DNA of 50,425 bases, taken from positions 29,116-79,540 of the forward strand of contig NZ_LSRS01000001.1 in assembly GCF_009932395.1 (NCBI RefSeq), in the 5' to 3' direction. The notes beneath the pieces were generated by a model. The model saw nothing but the letters and a program-made list of their open reading frames with translations. It was not told the DNA's origin and did not search any database. The translations under genes were made by a program, and so were the position numbers. Position 1 is the first letter of the stretch, and every line of letters begins with the position of its first letter. The stretch comes from Sporotomaculum syntrophicum (GTDB lineage Bacteria; Bacillota; Desulfotomaculia; Desulfotomaculales; Desulfallaceae). Of this stretch, positions 7,835-14,448 are shown piece by piece.

Positions 7835-8761
7835 TTAAGCGGCCCTTTGGAATCTCCAGGCTGCACTTCCTCTTAAGTGCTTTATAAGATGCTCCCGGCA
7901 GTTTTTGAATTCTTCGCCGATGAAGCCGATTCTATTAAGCCAAGTCCTCATTGCGAACTTAGGATTTTCCACCTGGGGCTTTTTGCTGCTGGCGCTCTTT
8001 TGAGTTAAGGCTTGGTAATTCATGGCCAAGGCAAGGGTTATGTATGTGCGTATTTTCCCGGCATGCAGTCGGCTGGCGTTAAAACCTCTTAGCTCTACCG
8101 TGCCGCAGCCGTTGAAAAAGCTATGTAGGTTGATAAAATGATACCGGCTTTCGTGGTAGTGCCTTGCTCGGCTGTCGCTGTAACCTTCATACCAAATGTC
8201 CTCTATCTGCTTAAAGGTGGTAGGCTTTTTCCGGTTCATTCGCTCCACCAAATCTTGGTCCATCTTTTTGCAGTAGCGCATCCTGGTTGGCTCTATCTCC
8301 AGGCTTTCATAAAGCAGGTCGTTTCTGGAGTAAATGATGTTAATAAAGTTCCTTAGGCTTCTCGGAGTGTGGTCGGTCCCGTTCAAGTGGATGTGGACCC
8401 CTGTTCTGTTAAGCCTCTCTGAGAAGGCCCCAGCCTTTCTAAGTTTTCTGATTAACTCCTGCAAAGTGGCCATGTCTTTTTCGTATGTAAGAATGGGGCT
8501 AACCAGCTCAACGCTATATTCCCTGCCCGCTGAAACCTTCTCTCCGTTCACTCTCTTTTGGGTGTAGATGCTGCCATCGTAGACGAATTTCCAAACTCTT
8601 CCGTCCGGGGCAGTAACCTTGCAAGTACCGTAAGAGTCCCTTGTCTCTGTAATGGTTCCACCCAAATACCTGGCTGCAACCTCGGCTGCTTGCCTTCTGG
8701 TAATTCCCGTAAATTCTACTTCAATGCCAAACTTGGCGGCTAAAAAGTTTTTGTTTTCCAT
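7835..8761 (-). CDS. Amidoligase (glutamine-synthetase-like fold)
   Basis: Members of this family are predicted ATP-dependent enzymes that join an amine to a carboxylate, making amide or peptide tags. The characteristic motifs are in order: FGIEVEFTG at residues 11-19 with Glu14 and Glu16, SVELVSPIL near 95, TGVHIHLNG near 130, YHFINLHS near 210 and TVELRGFN near 225. The 308 residues are full length. It is preceded by AAGGGGG and by a stem-loop also found before its paralog. It belongs to a phage-borne island with a cyclotransferase and a zinc-ribbon protein. The substrate is unknown; it could modify phage or host proteins or a small peptide. Confidence 0.85.
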   Translation of the reverse strand: MENKNFLAAKFGIEVEFTGITRRQAAEVAARYLGGTITETRDSYGTCKVTAPDGRVWKFVYDGSIYTQKRVNGEKVSAGREYSVELVSPILTYEKDMATLQELIRKLRKAGAFSERLNRTGVHIHLNGTDHTPRSLRNFINIIYSRNDLLYESLEIEPTRMRYCKKMDQDLVERMNRKKPTTFKQIEDIWYEGYSDSRARHYHESRYHFINLHSFFNGCGTVELRGFNASRLHAGKIRTYITLALAMNYQALTQKSASSKKPQVENPKFAMRTWLNRIGFIGEEFKNCREHLIKHLRGSAAWRFQRAA

Positions 8762-8777
8762 CTGTATTTCCCCCTTC

Positions 8778-8816
8778 GTGTGTTTTTTGGTAGTCTATAT
8801 ATCACTTAGAACACAC
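8778..8816 (-). promoter_or_regulatory. Stem-loop leader before the amidoligase
   Basis: GTGTGTT (8778-8784) and AACACAC (8810-8816) can pair around a loop containing TATAGACTACCAAAA. The same stem-and-loop design precedes the paralog at 7118-7156, with the ribosome-binding site directly after the stem in both cases. Confidence 0.55.
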
Positions 8817-8879
8817 ATAATAGCAAGGTTTTTATTGAAGAAATACAGTATTTATTTCAATACAATTTAGGGTTAAAAC

Positions 8880-9092
8880 TTACTCAACATCCACGTATTC
8901 CATGATAATTCTTAGGGCCTCATCATAGGATCCGGAGGCCATAACTCGCTGGCTTACCTCTTGGGCTTGCTCATTTTTCCCGCTCGCTTTCAGAGTTTGC
9001 CGCACCCGGCCCAAAATGAAGAATATATTGCCGTCCTCTCCAACCAGCCTACATTGGGGTTTTAACCCATCAGTTTTTTTCTTACTACCCAT
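8880..9092 (-). CDS. Small conserved phage protein next to amidoligase
   Basis: A 70-residue protein beginning MGSKKKTDGLKPQ, with LVGEDGNIFFILGRVRQTLK and YDEALRIIMEYV. A TTTGGAGG seven bases upstream fixes the ATG at 9092 rather than the one at 9119. I know similar small proteins from Firmicute mobile elements next to amidoligases but no function is established. Its pattern of a short beta part (IFFILG) followed by two amphipathic helices suggests a helical binding protein. Confidence 0.6.
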   Translation of the reverse strand: MGSKKKTDGLKPQCRLVGEDGNIFFILGRVRQTLKASGKNEQAQEVSQRVMASGSYDEALRIIMEYVDVE

Positions 9093-9192
9093 AAAAATAC
9101 CTCCAAATAAGATAGTCACACCATATATCCCTCAATGTTCTCATAATAGCAAGAGGATTTTAGTGTGAATCTTATACGAAAATAGCGGGCTG

Positions 9193-10422
9193 TTAGCCAA
9201 TTTCCAAATCCTTATATTGGATCTTTTTCCCATCCCTTATCAGATAAACTTCCTTGTCACTTCCTACATGATCGATAAATCGCTTCACTCCTACATCCAC
9301 AAAGCGTTCTTCTAGCTCTGCGGCAAAACAAATCCTGTCTATCTGCTCACAGGCTATCAAAGTTGAAGCACTGCCGGAAAAAGGATCTACAACGATAGCA
9401 TTAACTGCTGTGCTATTTTTAATGGGATAGGCCATTAAGGGGATCGGCTTCATGGTGCTGTGGAGTTTATTTTTAGAAGGTTTATCAAACTCCCATATAG
9501 TAGTCTCAGATCTTCCCGCATACCATTTATGTTTACCCTTCTTCTTCCAGCCAAAAAGGCAAGGTTCATTTTTCCAATGATAGGGTGAGCGGCCTAGTAC
9601 CAATGATTGCTTAACCCACTGGCAAACCCCTGACAAATAAAATCCGGCATCTTCAAAAGCCCTTCTGAAAATTAAGCCTTTTGTATCTGCATGAAATACA
9701 TATATAGATGCGTCGTTAGCCATTATGCTTTCCATGTTAGTAAAGGCGCTAAGCAAAAACTTATAAAACTCCTCGTCCTGTAAATTGTCATTTTTAATGG
9801 TTCCCTGGCTTCCCTCATAGGCAACTCCGTAAGGGGGATCCGTTAATACTAAATTTGCTTTCTTTCCTTCCATTAATTTTTCATAAGTTTCAGCTTTGGT
9901 GCTATCGCCACAAATAAGGCGATGCCTGCCCAATAGCCAAATGTCACCCGGTTTTGAAACAGGTTCTTCTTCCAATGCTTTGTCTAAATCAAAATCGTCA
10001 TCCGTAACATCTTTATCATGTACCTGACTGAAAAGATCCTCTATCTCTGCAGCATCAAAGCCAGTCAGGCTTAAATCAAAGTCCTGTTCATTTAGCTCAT
10101 GCAATAAATCAGCTAAGGCTTCAATCTCCCAGTCACCGGTTACTTTATTAAGAGCCACATTTAGAGCCTTTTCCTTATCTGCAGGAAGCTTTACTACCAC
10201 ACATTCAACTTCGGTATGTCCTTCTTTCAATAAAATTTTGTACCTTTGATGGCCGCCCACGATATTTCCGGTTTCTTCATTCCAGATAATAGGCTCCACA
10301 TATCCGAATTCTGTCATGGAACGTTTAAGCTTCTCATAAGCCGGATCCCCGGGCTTTAAATCTTTGCGAGGATTGTATTTAGCCGGTTTGATTTTAGTTA
10401 CCGGTATTTTTTCTATTCTCAA
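9193..10422 (-). CDS. ParB-domain DNA methyltransferase
   Basis: A fusion of an N-terminal ParB/sulfiredoxin-like domain (KIKPAKYNPRKDL, then GNIVGGHQRYKIL) with a C-terminal beta-class DNA methyltransferase. The catalytic motif TDPPYG is near residue 200, and the S-adenosylmethionine motif DPFSGSASTLIACEQ comes after it, the order of N6-adenine or N4-cytosine enzymes. Such phage enzymes modify phage DNA, probably against host restriction. The start is most likely TTG at 10422 after GGGGGGG; an in-frame TTG at 10443 is the alternative. A broken second copy lies at 10913-11258. Confidence 0.88.
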   Translation of the reverse strand: MRIEKIPVTKIKPAKYNPRKDLKPGDPAYEKLKRSMTEFGYVEPIIWNEETGNIVGGHQRYKILLKEGHTEVECVVVKLPADKEKALNVALNKVTGDWEIEALADLLHELNEQDFDLSLTGFDAAEIEDLFSQVHDKDVTDDDFDLDKALEEEPVSKPGDIWLLGRHRLICGDSTKAETYEKLMEGKKANLVLTDPPYGVAYEGSQGTIKNDNLQDEEFYKFLLSAFTNMESIMANDASIYVFHADTKGLIFRRAFEDAGFYLSGVCQWVKQSLVLGRSPYHWKNEPCLFGWKKKGKHKWYAGRSETTIWEFDKPSKNKLHSTMKPIPLMAYPIKNSTAVNAIVVDPFSGSASTLIACEQIDRICFAAELEERFVDVGVKRFIDHVGSDKEVYLIRDGKKIQYKDLEIG

Positions 10423-10451
10423 CCTGACCCCCCCAATCAACAATATTTCAG

Positions 10452-10480
10452 TTAAGTTTTCTTTGTTTCCTTGTTATAAT
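10452..10480 (+). promoter_or_regulatory. Promoter of the orphan antitoxin gene
   Basis: Extended -10 TGTTATAAT (10472-10480) with a weak -35, TTAAGT, 17 bp upstream. Downstream, ATTACAC (10482-10488) and GTGTAAT (about 10503-10509) form an inverted repeat that may be the operator. Confidence 0.5.
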
Positions 10481-10547
10481 GATTACACGGATACTGAGAT
10501 GTGTGTAATTTTTAAAACTTGCGCATACTATAAAGGAGGTTATTATT

Positions 10548-10916
10548 GTGCCTGCAAATGCAATGGAGCGTGATGTCATGAATCGTAAAATAATAAGCGT
10601 TTCCAAAAAACGCCAGATCACCATTCCTTTACAGTTTTATAAGCATCTTAATCTCGACAATGAGGTTGAATGTTCTCTTGAAGATGGCAAAATCATTATT
10701 AAACCCTTACACAGAGAAGCTGCTGAGTTTTCTGTAGAAATTCTAAAAGACTTAATTTCTCAAGGCTATTCAGGGGAAGAACTTGTTACTCAGTTTGAAA
10801 TCCAAAGTAAAAATATTAAAAAAGCTATCGCTGTTATGCTAGAAGAAGCTGATGCTATAGCCGCTGGTGAAATACCTTCAGCTAGCTTTGATGATATTTT
10901 TAATTCCGAGGATTAG
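10548..10916 (+). CDS. SpoVT/AbrB-type antitoxin, orphan copy
   Basis: A 122-residue protein with the swapped-hairpin AbrB DNA-binding signature SVSKKRQITIPLQFYKHLNL at residues 14-35, followed by an acidic C-terminal tail that would hold a toxin. A textbook AAAGGAGG eight bases before the GTG decides the start. It is a clear paralog of the antitoxin at 11532-11921 (SGEELVTQF against SGEKLLTEF), but no toxin gene follows; a broken methyltransferase on the other strand begins immediately. It may still repress its promoter or cross-neutralise the neighbouring toxin. Confidence 0.8.
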   Translation: MPANAMERDVMNRKIISVSKKRQITIPLQFYKHLNLDNEVECSLEDGKIIIKPLHREAAEFSVEILKDLISQGYSGEELVTQFEIQSKNIKKAIAVMLEEADAIAAGEIPSASFDDIFNSED

Positions 10917-11258
10917 CCATGTATGAGATAAAGCCGTTTAACGGTTAAATCGCAATAACCTGGCGAAAGCTCCATACCATAGCAATTACGACCGAGCAGC
11001 TCTGCGGCTAATAGGGTAGTCCCGGACCCATTTAAAGGTTCATAAATTATATCCCCCACATCGGTAGTCAGTTTAATAAAAAAAGCTGGCAGCTTAACCG
11101 GAAAAACGGCTGAGTGTTTTAAGGTTTCCTGATTCCTGGATAGATTTTTTCAGCTTTTCGTATTCCGGATCTCCCGGTTTCAAATCCTTTCTTGGATTAT
11201 ATTTGGCCGGGTTAATCTCACTTACCGGTATCTTTTGAACAATCATCCCTTGGTTCAT
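10913..11258 (-). pseudogene. Second ParB-methyltransferase, internally deleted
   Basis: From the ATG at 11258, which has a GGAGG, the frame reads MNQGMIVQKIPVSEINPAKY then NPRKDLKPGDPEYEKLKKS, matching the ParB part of the gene at 9193-10422. It then jumps, out of frame, to HSAVFPVKLPAFFIKL and YEPLNGSGTTLLAAELLGR, the C-terminus of a beta-class methyltransferase. About 300 residues, including the DPPY motif, are deleted. Its 3' end overlaps the end of the orphan antitoxin gene on the other strand. Confidence 0.8.
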
Positions 11259-11284
11259 TTACAAACCTCCTCCGTTTTCTGGCA

Positions 11285-11319
11285 TTAAAAAAGCCCGAAG
11301 ACTTAAATCGTCATCGAGC
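11285..11319 (-). terminator. Intrinsic terminator before the broken methyltransferase
   Basis: GCCCGAAGAC (11293-11302) pairs with GTCATCGAGC (11310-11319), with one mismatch and one G-T pair. On the minus strand it is followed by TTTTTTAAT. The stretch between here and 11443 holds no convincing gene. Confidence 0.6.
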
Positions 11320-11443
11320 CGAAATCCCTAGTTAATCCCCCCTTGCGAATTATGCGATTTTTCACACAAGGCCCTGGCGCGTTGTCTTTTCAAGGCTTCC
11401 CGTAAGATGTCTACCCCCTAGGGGCGCTAATTGTAAAATCAAT

Positions 11444-11472
11444 TTGACAACTGTTCCCTAAAGCTTTACAAT
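11444..11472 (+). promoter_or_regulatory. Sigma-A promoter of the toxin-antitoxin operon
   Basis: Perfect TTGACA at 11444-11449 and TACAAT at 11467-11472 with a 17-bp spacer. Confidence 0.8.
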
Positions 11473-11474
11473 TT

Positions 11475-11500
11475 AAGTAAGGAACTTTGTTTCCTTACTT
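11475..11500 (+). promoter_or_regulatory. Palindromic operator of the toxin-antitoxin operon
   Basis: AAGTAAGGAA (11475-11484) and TTCCTTACTT (11491-11500) form a perfect 10-bp inverted repeat just after the -10 box. Antitoxins usually bind such sites to repress their own operon. Confidence 0.65.
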
Positions 11501-11531
11501 ATGCATTTTTAGTTGAAAGGAGCATAAAATA

Positions 11532-11921
11532 ATGTTAACAACAAATATAAATGCAGGAGATGGACAAATGGAAAAACGCCGGATTAATATCTCCAGTAAA
11601 AGACAGATCACTATCCCCGCAAAATATTTTGATTCCTTAGGTTTAGATAAAGAGCTTGACTGTATCTATTCTAAGGATATGTTAATCCTTTTGCCTGTGA
11701 AAAAAGAAGATCCCGCTTTTGCTGAGGAGATCTTACAAGATCTAATCGAGCAAGGTTTTTCAGGTGAAAAGCTATTAACCGAGTTTAAAAAAGCCAATCG
11801 TAAAGTTAGGCCTGCTGTTGAAAAGTTAATCGAAGAAGCTGATGAAATTGCAAAGGCAGCCTCTGTAAATTATATAGATCCAACAGACGATATCTTTGGC
11901 GATGAAGAAACGGAGGCTTAA
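11532..11921 (+). CDS. SpoVT/AbrB-type antitoxin
   Basis: A 129-residue antitoxin with the AbrB signature INISSKRQITIPAKYFDSLG and a long acidic C-terminal half (EEADEIA, PTDDIFGDEE) that should wrap around the toxin. Two starts are possible: ATG at 11532 after AAAGGAG, or ATG at 11568 after AGGAGATGG, which would begin MEKRRINISS like related proteins. It ends two bases before the toxin gene. It is likely the operon repressor, acting on the palindrome at 11475-11500. Confidence 0.85.
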   Translation: MLTTNINAGDGQMEKRRINISSKRQITIPAKYFDSLGLDKELDCIYSKDMLILLPVKKEDPAFAEEILQDLIEQGFSGEKLLTEFKKANRKVRPAVEKLIEEADEIAKAASVNYIDPTDDIFGDEETEA

Positions 11922-11923
11922 TA

Positions 11924-12217
11924 ATGCTTCCTGTAGTCTATACCCCAATGGCAGAAAAGTATTTTAAAAAGCTTAAAGACAAGCAGCTAAAGAATTCATT
12001 CAAGGAAGCAATTGTAAGTATAAGAACAAATCCCCAAATAGGAGACGCCAAATCTGGCGATCTAAAGGGTATTTATAGCCTCGATATTTACTATAATCGT
12101 ACGAATTATGAGCTTGCCTATAGGATATCTCAACTCGAAAATGGCGAAATAGTAGTCATCATCATGGCTGGCACTAGGGAAAACTTTTATAAAGAACTAA
12201 AAAGATATATGAAGTAA
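11924..12217 (+). CDS. RelE/ParE-family toxin
   Basis: A 97-residue toxin of the RelE/ParE fold: YTPMAEKYFKKLKDKQLKN at the start (two helices), DLKGIYSLDIYYNRTNYELAYRI in the middle (beta core with basic residues), and VVIIMAGTRENFYKELKRY at the end. RelE members cut mRNA on the ribosome, while ParE members poison gyrase; sequence alone does not settle which. It is coupled to the antitoxin upstream. On the plus strand inside a minus-strand prophage, it is an independent addiction module that can stabilise the remnant. Confidence 0.85.
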   Translation: MLPVVYTPMAEKYFKKLKDKQLKNSFKEAIVSIRTNPQIGDAKSGDLKGIYSLDIYYNRTNYELAYRISQLENGEIVVIIMAGTRENFYKELKRYMK

Positions 12218-12234
12218 TGCTAAGTTAGTCCTTT

Positions 12235-12585
12235 CTAAATATTTCCAAAGCCGCCATCTTCTTCAGCAGTTTTTTTACTGTGACAACTTTTACAAAGGGG
12301 CTGCCAGTTCTTTCTGTCCCAGAAAAGTTTTCTGTTCCCGCCGTGGGGAATGATATGGTCCACCTCTGTTGCCGGAGTAAGCCTTCCTTCTTTTTGACAT
12401 TGAACACACAAAGGATGCTCTTTTAAAAATTGCTTACTGGCCTTTCGCCATTGGTAAGTATAGAACTTTGAACTTTTCTGGTTATGTTCTTTTGTTACCT
12501 GCTTTTTATGTTCATCGCAGTACCTGTCATTAGTTAATGCCTGGCACCCGGGGTAGCTACAAATAGTTTTTGGTTTCCGAGGCAT
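12235..12585 (-). CDS. HNH endonuclease
   Basis: A 116-residue HNH nuclease: paired cysteines in CSYPGCQ and CVQCQ, the catalytic EVDHIIPHGG near residue 70, and the second half KNWQPLCKSCHSKKT. In HK97-type phages the HNH protein sits upstream of the terminase and helps it cut concatemeric DNA. Here the expected neighbours are displaced by about 7 kb of inserted genes. It overlaps the preceding 74-residue gene by 29 bases. Confidence 0.9.
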   Translation of the reverse strand: MPRKPKTICSYPGCQALTNDRYCDEHKKQVTKEHNQKSSKFYTYQWRKASKQFLKEHPLCVQCQKEGRLTPATEVDHIIPHGGNRKLFWDRKNWQPLCKSCHSKKTAEEDGGFGNI

Positions 12586-12781
12586 CAGTCTTCACCTTCC
12601 TCTCCCCTTGGTCACAGCCAGACCAGGAGATCCGTTTATGTTTATCGCCGTTTTCGGAAATGTTAATTAAGGATTTATGATATTCGCTTTCTGGATTGCT
12701 GCATTCATAAGCTTTCCAATCCCTATCGCTGGCTGATTCATCAATAGTGGCAAAGCGACAGGATATACATTTGATTTTCAT
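12557..12781 (-). CDS. Small cysteine-containing phage protein
   Basis: A 74-residue protein from the ATG at 12781, fixed by GGGGAGG seven bases upstream. CISCRF at residues 5-10, a later YECSNPES and SWSGCDQGE suggest one zinc site made of four cysteines. It is coupled to the HNH gene. I recognise the pattern from clostridial phages (short proteins with C-x2-C, C, C) but no function is known. Confidence 0.6.
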   Translation of the reverse strand: MKIKCISCRFATIDESASDRDWKAYECSNPESEYHKSLINISENGDKHKRISWSGCDQGERKVKTDASETKNYL

Positions 12782-12796
12782 AAGACACCTCCCCGT

Positions 12797-12845
12797 TTTG
12801 GGCATAAAAAAAAGCCCCGATAACAAATTAAATGTTTCAGAGCTT
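12797..12845 (-). terminator. Intrinsic terminator just upstream of the HNH operon
   Basis: On the minus strand AAGCTCTGA and TCGGGGCTT pair (with G-U pairs), extended by AACA/TGTT, and are followed by a run of eight T. It lies directly before the ribosome-binding site of the 74-residue gene. Confidence 0.65.
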
Positions 12846-13025
12846 TTCTACTATATTAAATTAGGTAGGTGGCCTAAAACCACCCTAGGAAATCCAGTGT
12901 GCCCAACCAGATGCTGGGCTAAATAGTTTTTGCCAATATCCAATCAGAATTTTAATGTATTATAAAACAGGCCGTTCGATCCATTTTCAGATAAATGAAG
13001 GCCTATTACTGCGCCGAAAAACGCC

Positions 13026-13063
13026 TAAAAATAAAAATACGAGATGGTGCAGGCACCTTCTCG
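13026..13063 (-). terminator. Strong intrinsic terminator in the late leader
   Basis: CGAGATGGTGC (13040-13050) pairs with GCACCTTCTCG (13053-13063), with one mismatch. On the minus strand the stem is followed by TATTTTTATTTTT. A second small hairpin, AAAAACTC/GAGTTTTT, lies at 13067-13086. Confidence 0.75.
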
Positions 13064-13194
13064 CTAAAAACTCCTACGAGTTTTTGTTCATTGCTAGAAT
13101 TATATACATAGACTACAAAAATAGTCAATGGTTTTGCCATAAAAGTATTATATCAGATTATGACAAAATTCTGCTTATATAATTTGGGGCATAG

Positions 13195-13227
13195 AAAAAG
13201 CCCTTAAGGATTTGATCCCTGAGGGCT
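13195..13227 (-). terminator. Intrinsic terminator ending the structured leader
   Basis: On the minus strand AGCCCTCAGGGAT pairs with ATCCTTAAGGGCT around a short loop, followed by TTTTTC. It follows the folded segment at 13231-13330. Confidence 0.75.
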
Positions 13228-13230
13228 CTA

Positions 13231-13330
13231 TATCAAGAATGCTGCGTTTCCCGGGAGTCGTGGTCGATCTATCCCTAGGGCCTATTCAAACAGCATCTGG
13301 TGTTCTTGATTTTCTATACCATTACACTTT
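13231..13330 (-). ncRNA. Candidate structured RNA after the late regulator gene
   Basis: The minus strand can fold into a long closed structure: ATCAAGA pairs with TCTTGAT, and inside that ATGCTG pairs with CAGCAT. The interior holds GGCCCTAGGGAT and CTCCCGGGAAA. An intrinsic terminator follows at once. There is no gene between 12827 and 13345, so the segment is either a leader or attenuator RNA for the late operon or a small RNA. It matches no RNA family I can name. Confidence 0.4.
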
Positions 13331-13368
13331 ATAGTATAGCACGGGTTGGCTGTTGCTTCTTGTTGTTT

Positions 13369-13809
13369 TTATTGCTTTTTGTTGCTTTTTGATGCGTGTT
13401 TCATTTTTTTCTCGATTTCTTTTAAAGCACTACCGTGCAAACGTGAAATCCAACTCCTATCAAATCTTAATTCCCCGGCTACAGCTTCCCAAGACCAACC
13501 GTTAACATATCTCATCTCCAACAGCAACTGGCAAATAGGATCATCCACCTGGCTAATAGTATCCATGATTTCTGCCTTCACACCCACCAGACGGTTAATG
13601 TCCCGATTAATTTCTTTTTCTAAATCCACAATTTTGGCTATGGTATTTTCCATATGGCTTTTTGTATTTTTGCCGCCGGACACTTTTTCCTCTGTAAGAT
13701 TAACACTTACCTTCATAGCCAACGCTCTTAAAGTTTCTAATAGCTCCAGCTTGCTATTAATCCGCTGATCAAGCCACAAGGCTTGAGATAAATATTCCTT
13801 AGCGCCCAT
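13369..13809 (-). CDS. DUF1492 / ArpU-like phage late regulator
   Basis: A 146-residue protein with an N-terminal helical region and a C-terminal sigma-70 region-4-like helix-turn-helix: RYVNGWSWEAVAGELRFDRSWISRLHGSALKEIE. DUF1492/ArpU proteins are thought to switch on late phage genes. GGAGG lies before the ATG. It is the last gene of the replication transcript and is followed by the terminator-rich leader, which is where a late activator or antiterminator would act. Confidence 0.8.
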   Translation of the reverse strand: MGAKEYLSQALWLDQRINSKLELLETLRALAMKVSVNLTEEKVSGGKNTKSHMENTIAKIVDLEKEINRDINRLVGVKAEIMDTISQVDDPICQLLLEMRYVNGWSWEAVAGELRFDRSWISRLHGSALKEIEKKMKHASKSNKKQ

Positions 13810-13812
13810 GCT

Positions 13813-14004
13813 TTACACCTCCATCTTGTAATACTTTTCAAAGATGTGTTTTTGCTTCTTAGCATCTAAACCTCGAATTCTCTCCAATGCCTTTTCTTGG
13901 TCCAGTAAATATTGCTCCTTGGTTTTATAGAAATTGCAGCCTTCACATTGTTTTTCTTTCAAAGCTATGCAGCTATTTCGTTTATAAGCAAAGCAGTCTT
14001 TCAT
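13813..14004 (-). CDS. Small four-cysteine phage protein
   Basis: A 63-residue protein starting MKDCFAYKRNSC, with a second pair in KQCEGCNFYKT and a helical tail rich in Lys and Glu. The four cysteines could bind one zinc. The ATG at 14004 overlaps the stop of the preceding gene as ATGA, so the two are coupled; a longer reading to 14163 would overlap that gene out of frame. Homologous small proteins are common in clostridial phages; role unknown. Confidence 0.65.
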   Translation of the reverse strand: MKDCFAYKRNSCIALKEKQCEGCNFYKTKEQYLLDQEKALERIRGLDAKKQKHIFEKYYKMEV

Positions 14005-14447
14005 CTTCTTTGACCCCCAATCTCCCCGTATTCCCTTTGTCCTGTCATCTCCCGGCATTCCGTTGTGAAATATCGAATCGGGATATTCCACTTCTTTGCT
14101 CTTCTCACTTCTGCCGCCATTCCGGTTGAAAGCTCTCGTCCAAAAACCCATAACTCCTGACACTTGCTTAAAAGGATTAGTCCCATTTCCATTCCCAGCT
14201 TTCTTTCCTCCGGATCATTTTCTTCTAAAAATTGTGGATACATGAGATGCGGGATGATCGGAACAACGTTTTTGATTACGGCGAAACGTCCATACCTTCT
14301 TGCTCTTATAGTGTTTAGCTCCAAATCCCCGGCAAAGGGGCTGCAGATGAACACTATCTTTTTTCTTCTTTCTCTCTCAATATTAGTTAAAGCCTCATGG
14401 GCCGTTGGATCCAGGTATCCTTCTTGGTTATATAAACTCACTCCCAT
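14001..14447 (-). CDS. DUF4406 nucleoside deoxyribosyltransferase-like protein
   Basis: A 148-residue protein with a Rossmann-like pattern. KKIVFICSPFAGDLELN is near residue 30, VVPIIPHLMYPQFL near 60 and ELWVFGRELSTGMAAEVRRAKKWNIPI near 100, the last with the likely catalytic Glu. This resembles nucleoside 2-deoxyribosyltransferases (DUF4406), which swap or hydrolyse bases on deoxynucleosides. In a phage replication module it may adjust nucleotide pools or supply a modified base, but the substrate cannot be read from the sequence. Confidence 0.78.
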   Translation of the reverse strand: MGVSLYNQEGYLDPTAHEALTNIERERRKKIVFICSPFAGDLELNTIRARRYGRFAVIKNVVPIIPHLMYPQFLEENDPEERKLGMEMGLILLSKCQELWVFGRELSTGMAAEVRRAKKWNIPIRYFTTECREMTGQREYGEIGGQRR

Positions 14448-14448
14448 G

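Noticed and set aside
9193-10422. Restriction-modification system
   Set aside because: The methyltransferase has no adjacent restriction gene; the HNH protein is of the packaging-associated kind and is separated by the toxin-antitoxin genes.
12955-13182. A 75-codon plus-strand reading frame in the late leader
   Set aside because: No ribosome-binding site, no recognisable domain, and it runs through two hairpins that act as minus-strand terminators.
13231-13330. tRNA gene or self-splicing intron
   Set aside because: There is no cloverleaf, no anticodon arm and no intron core; only a long-range stem and a terminator are visible.
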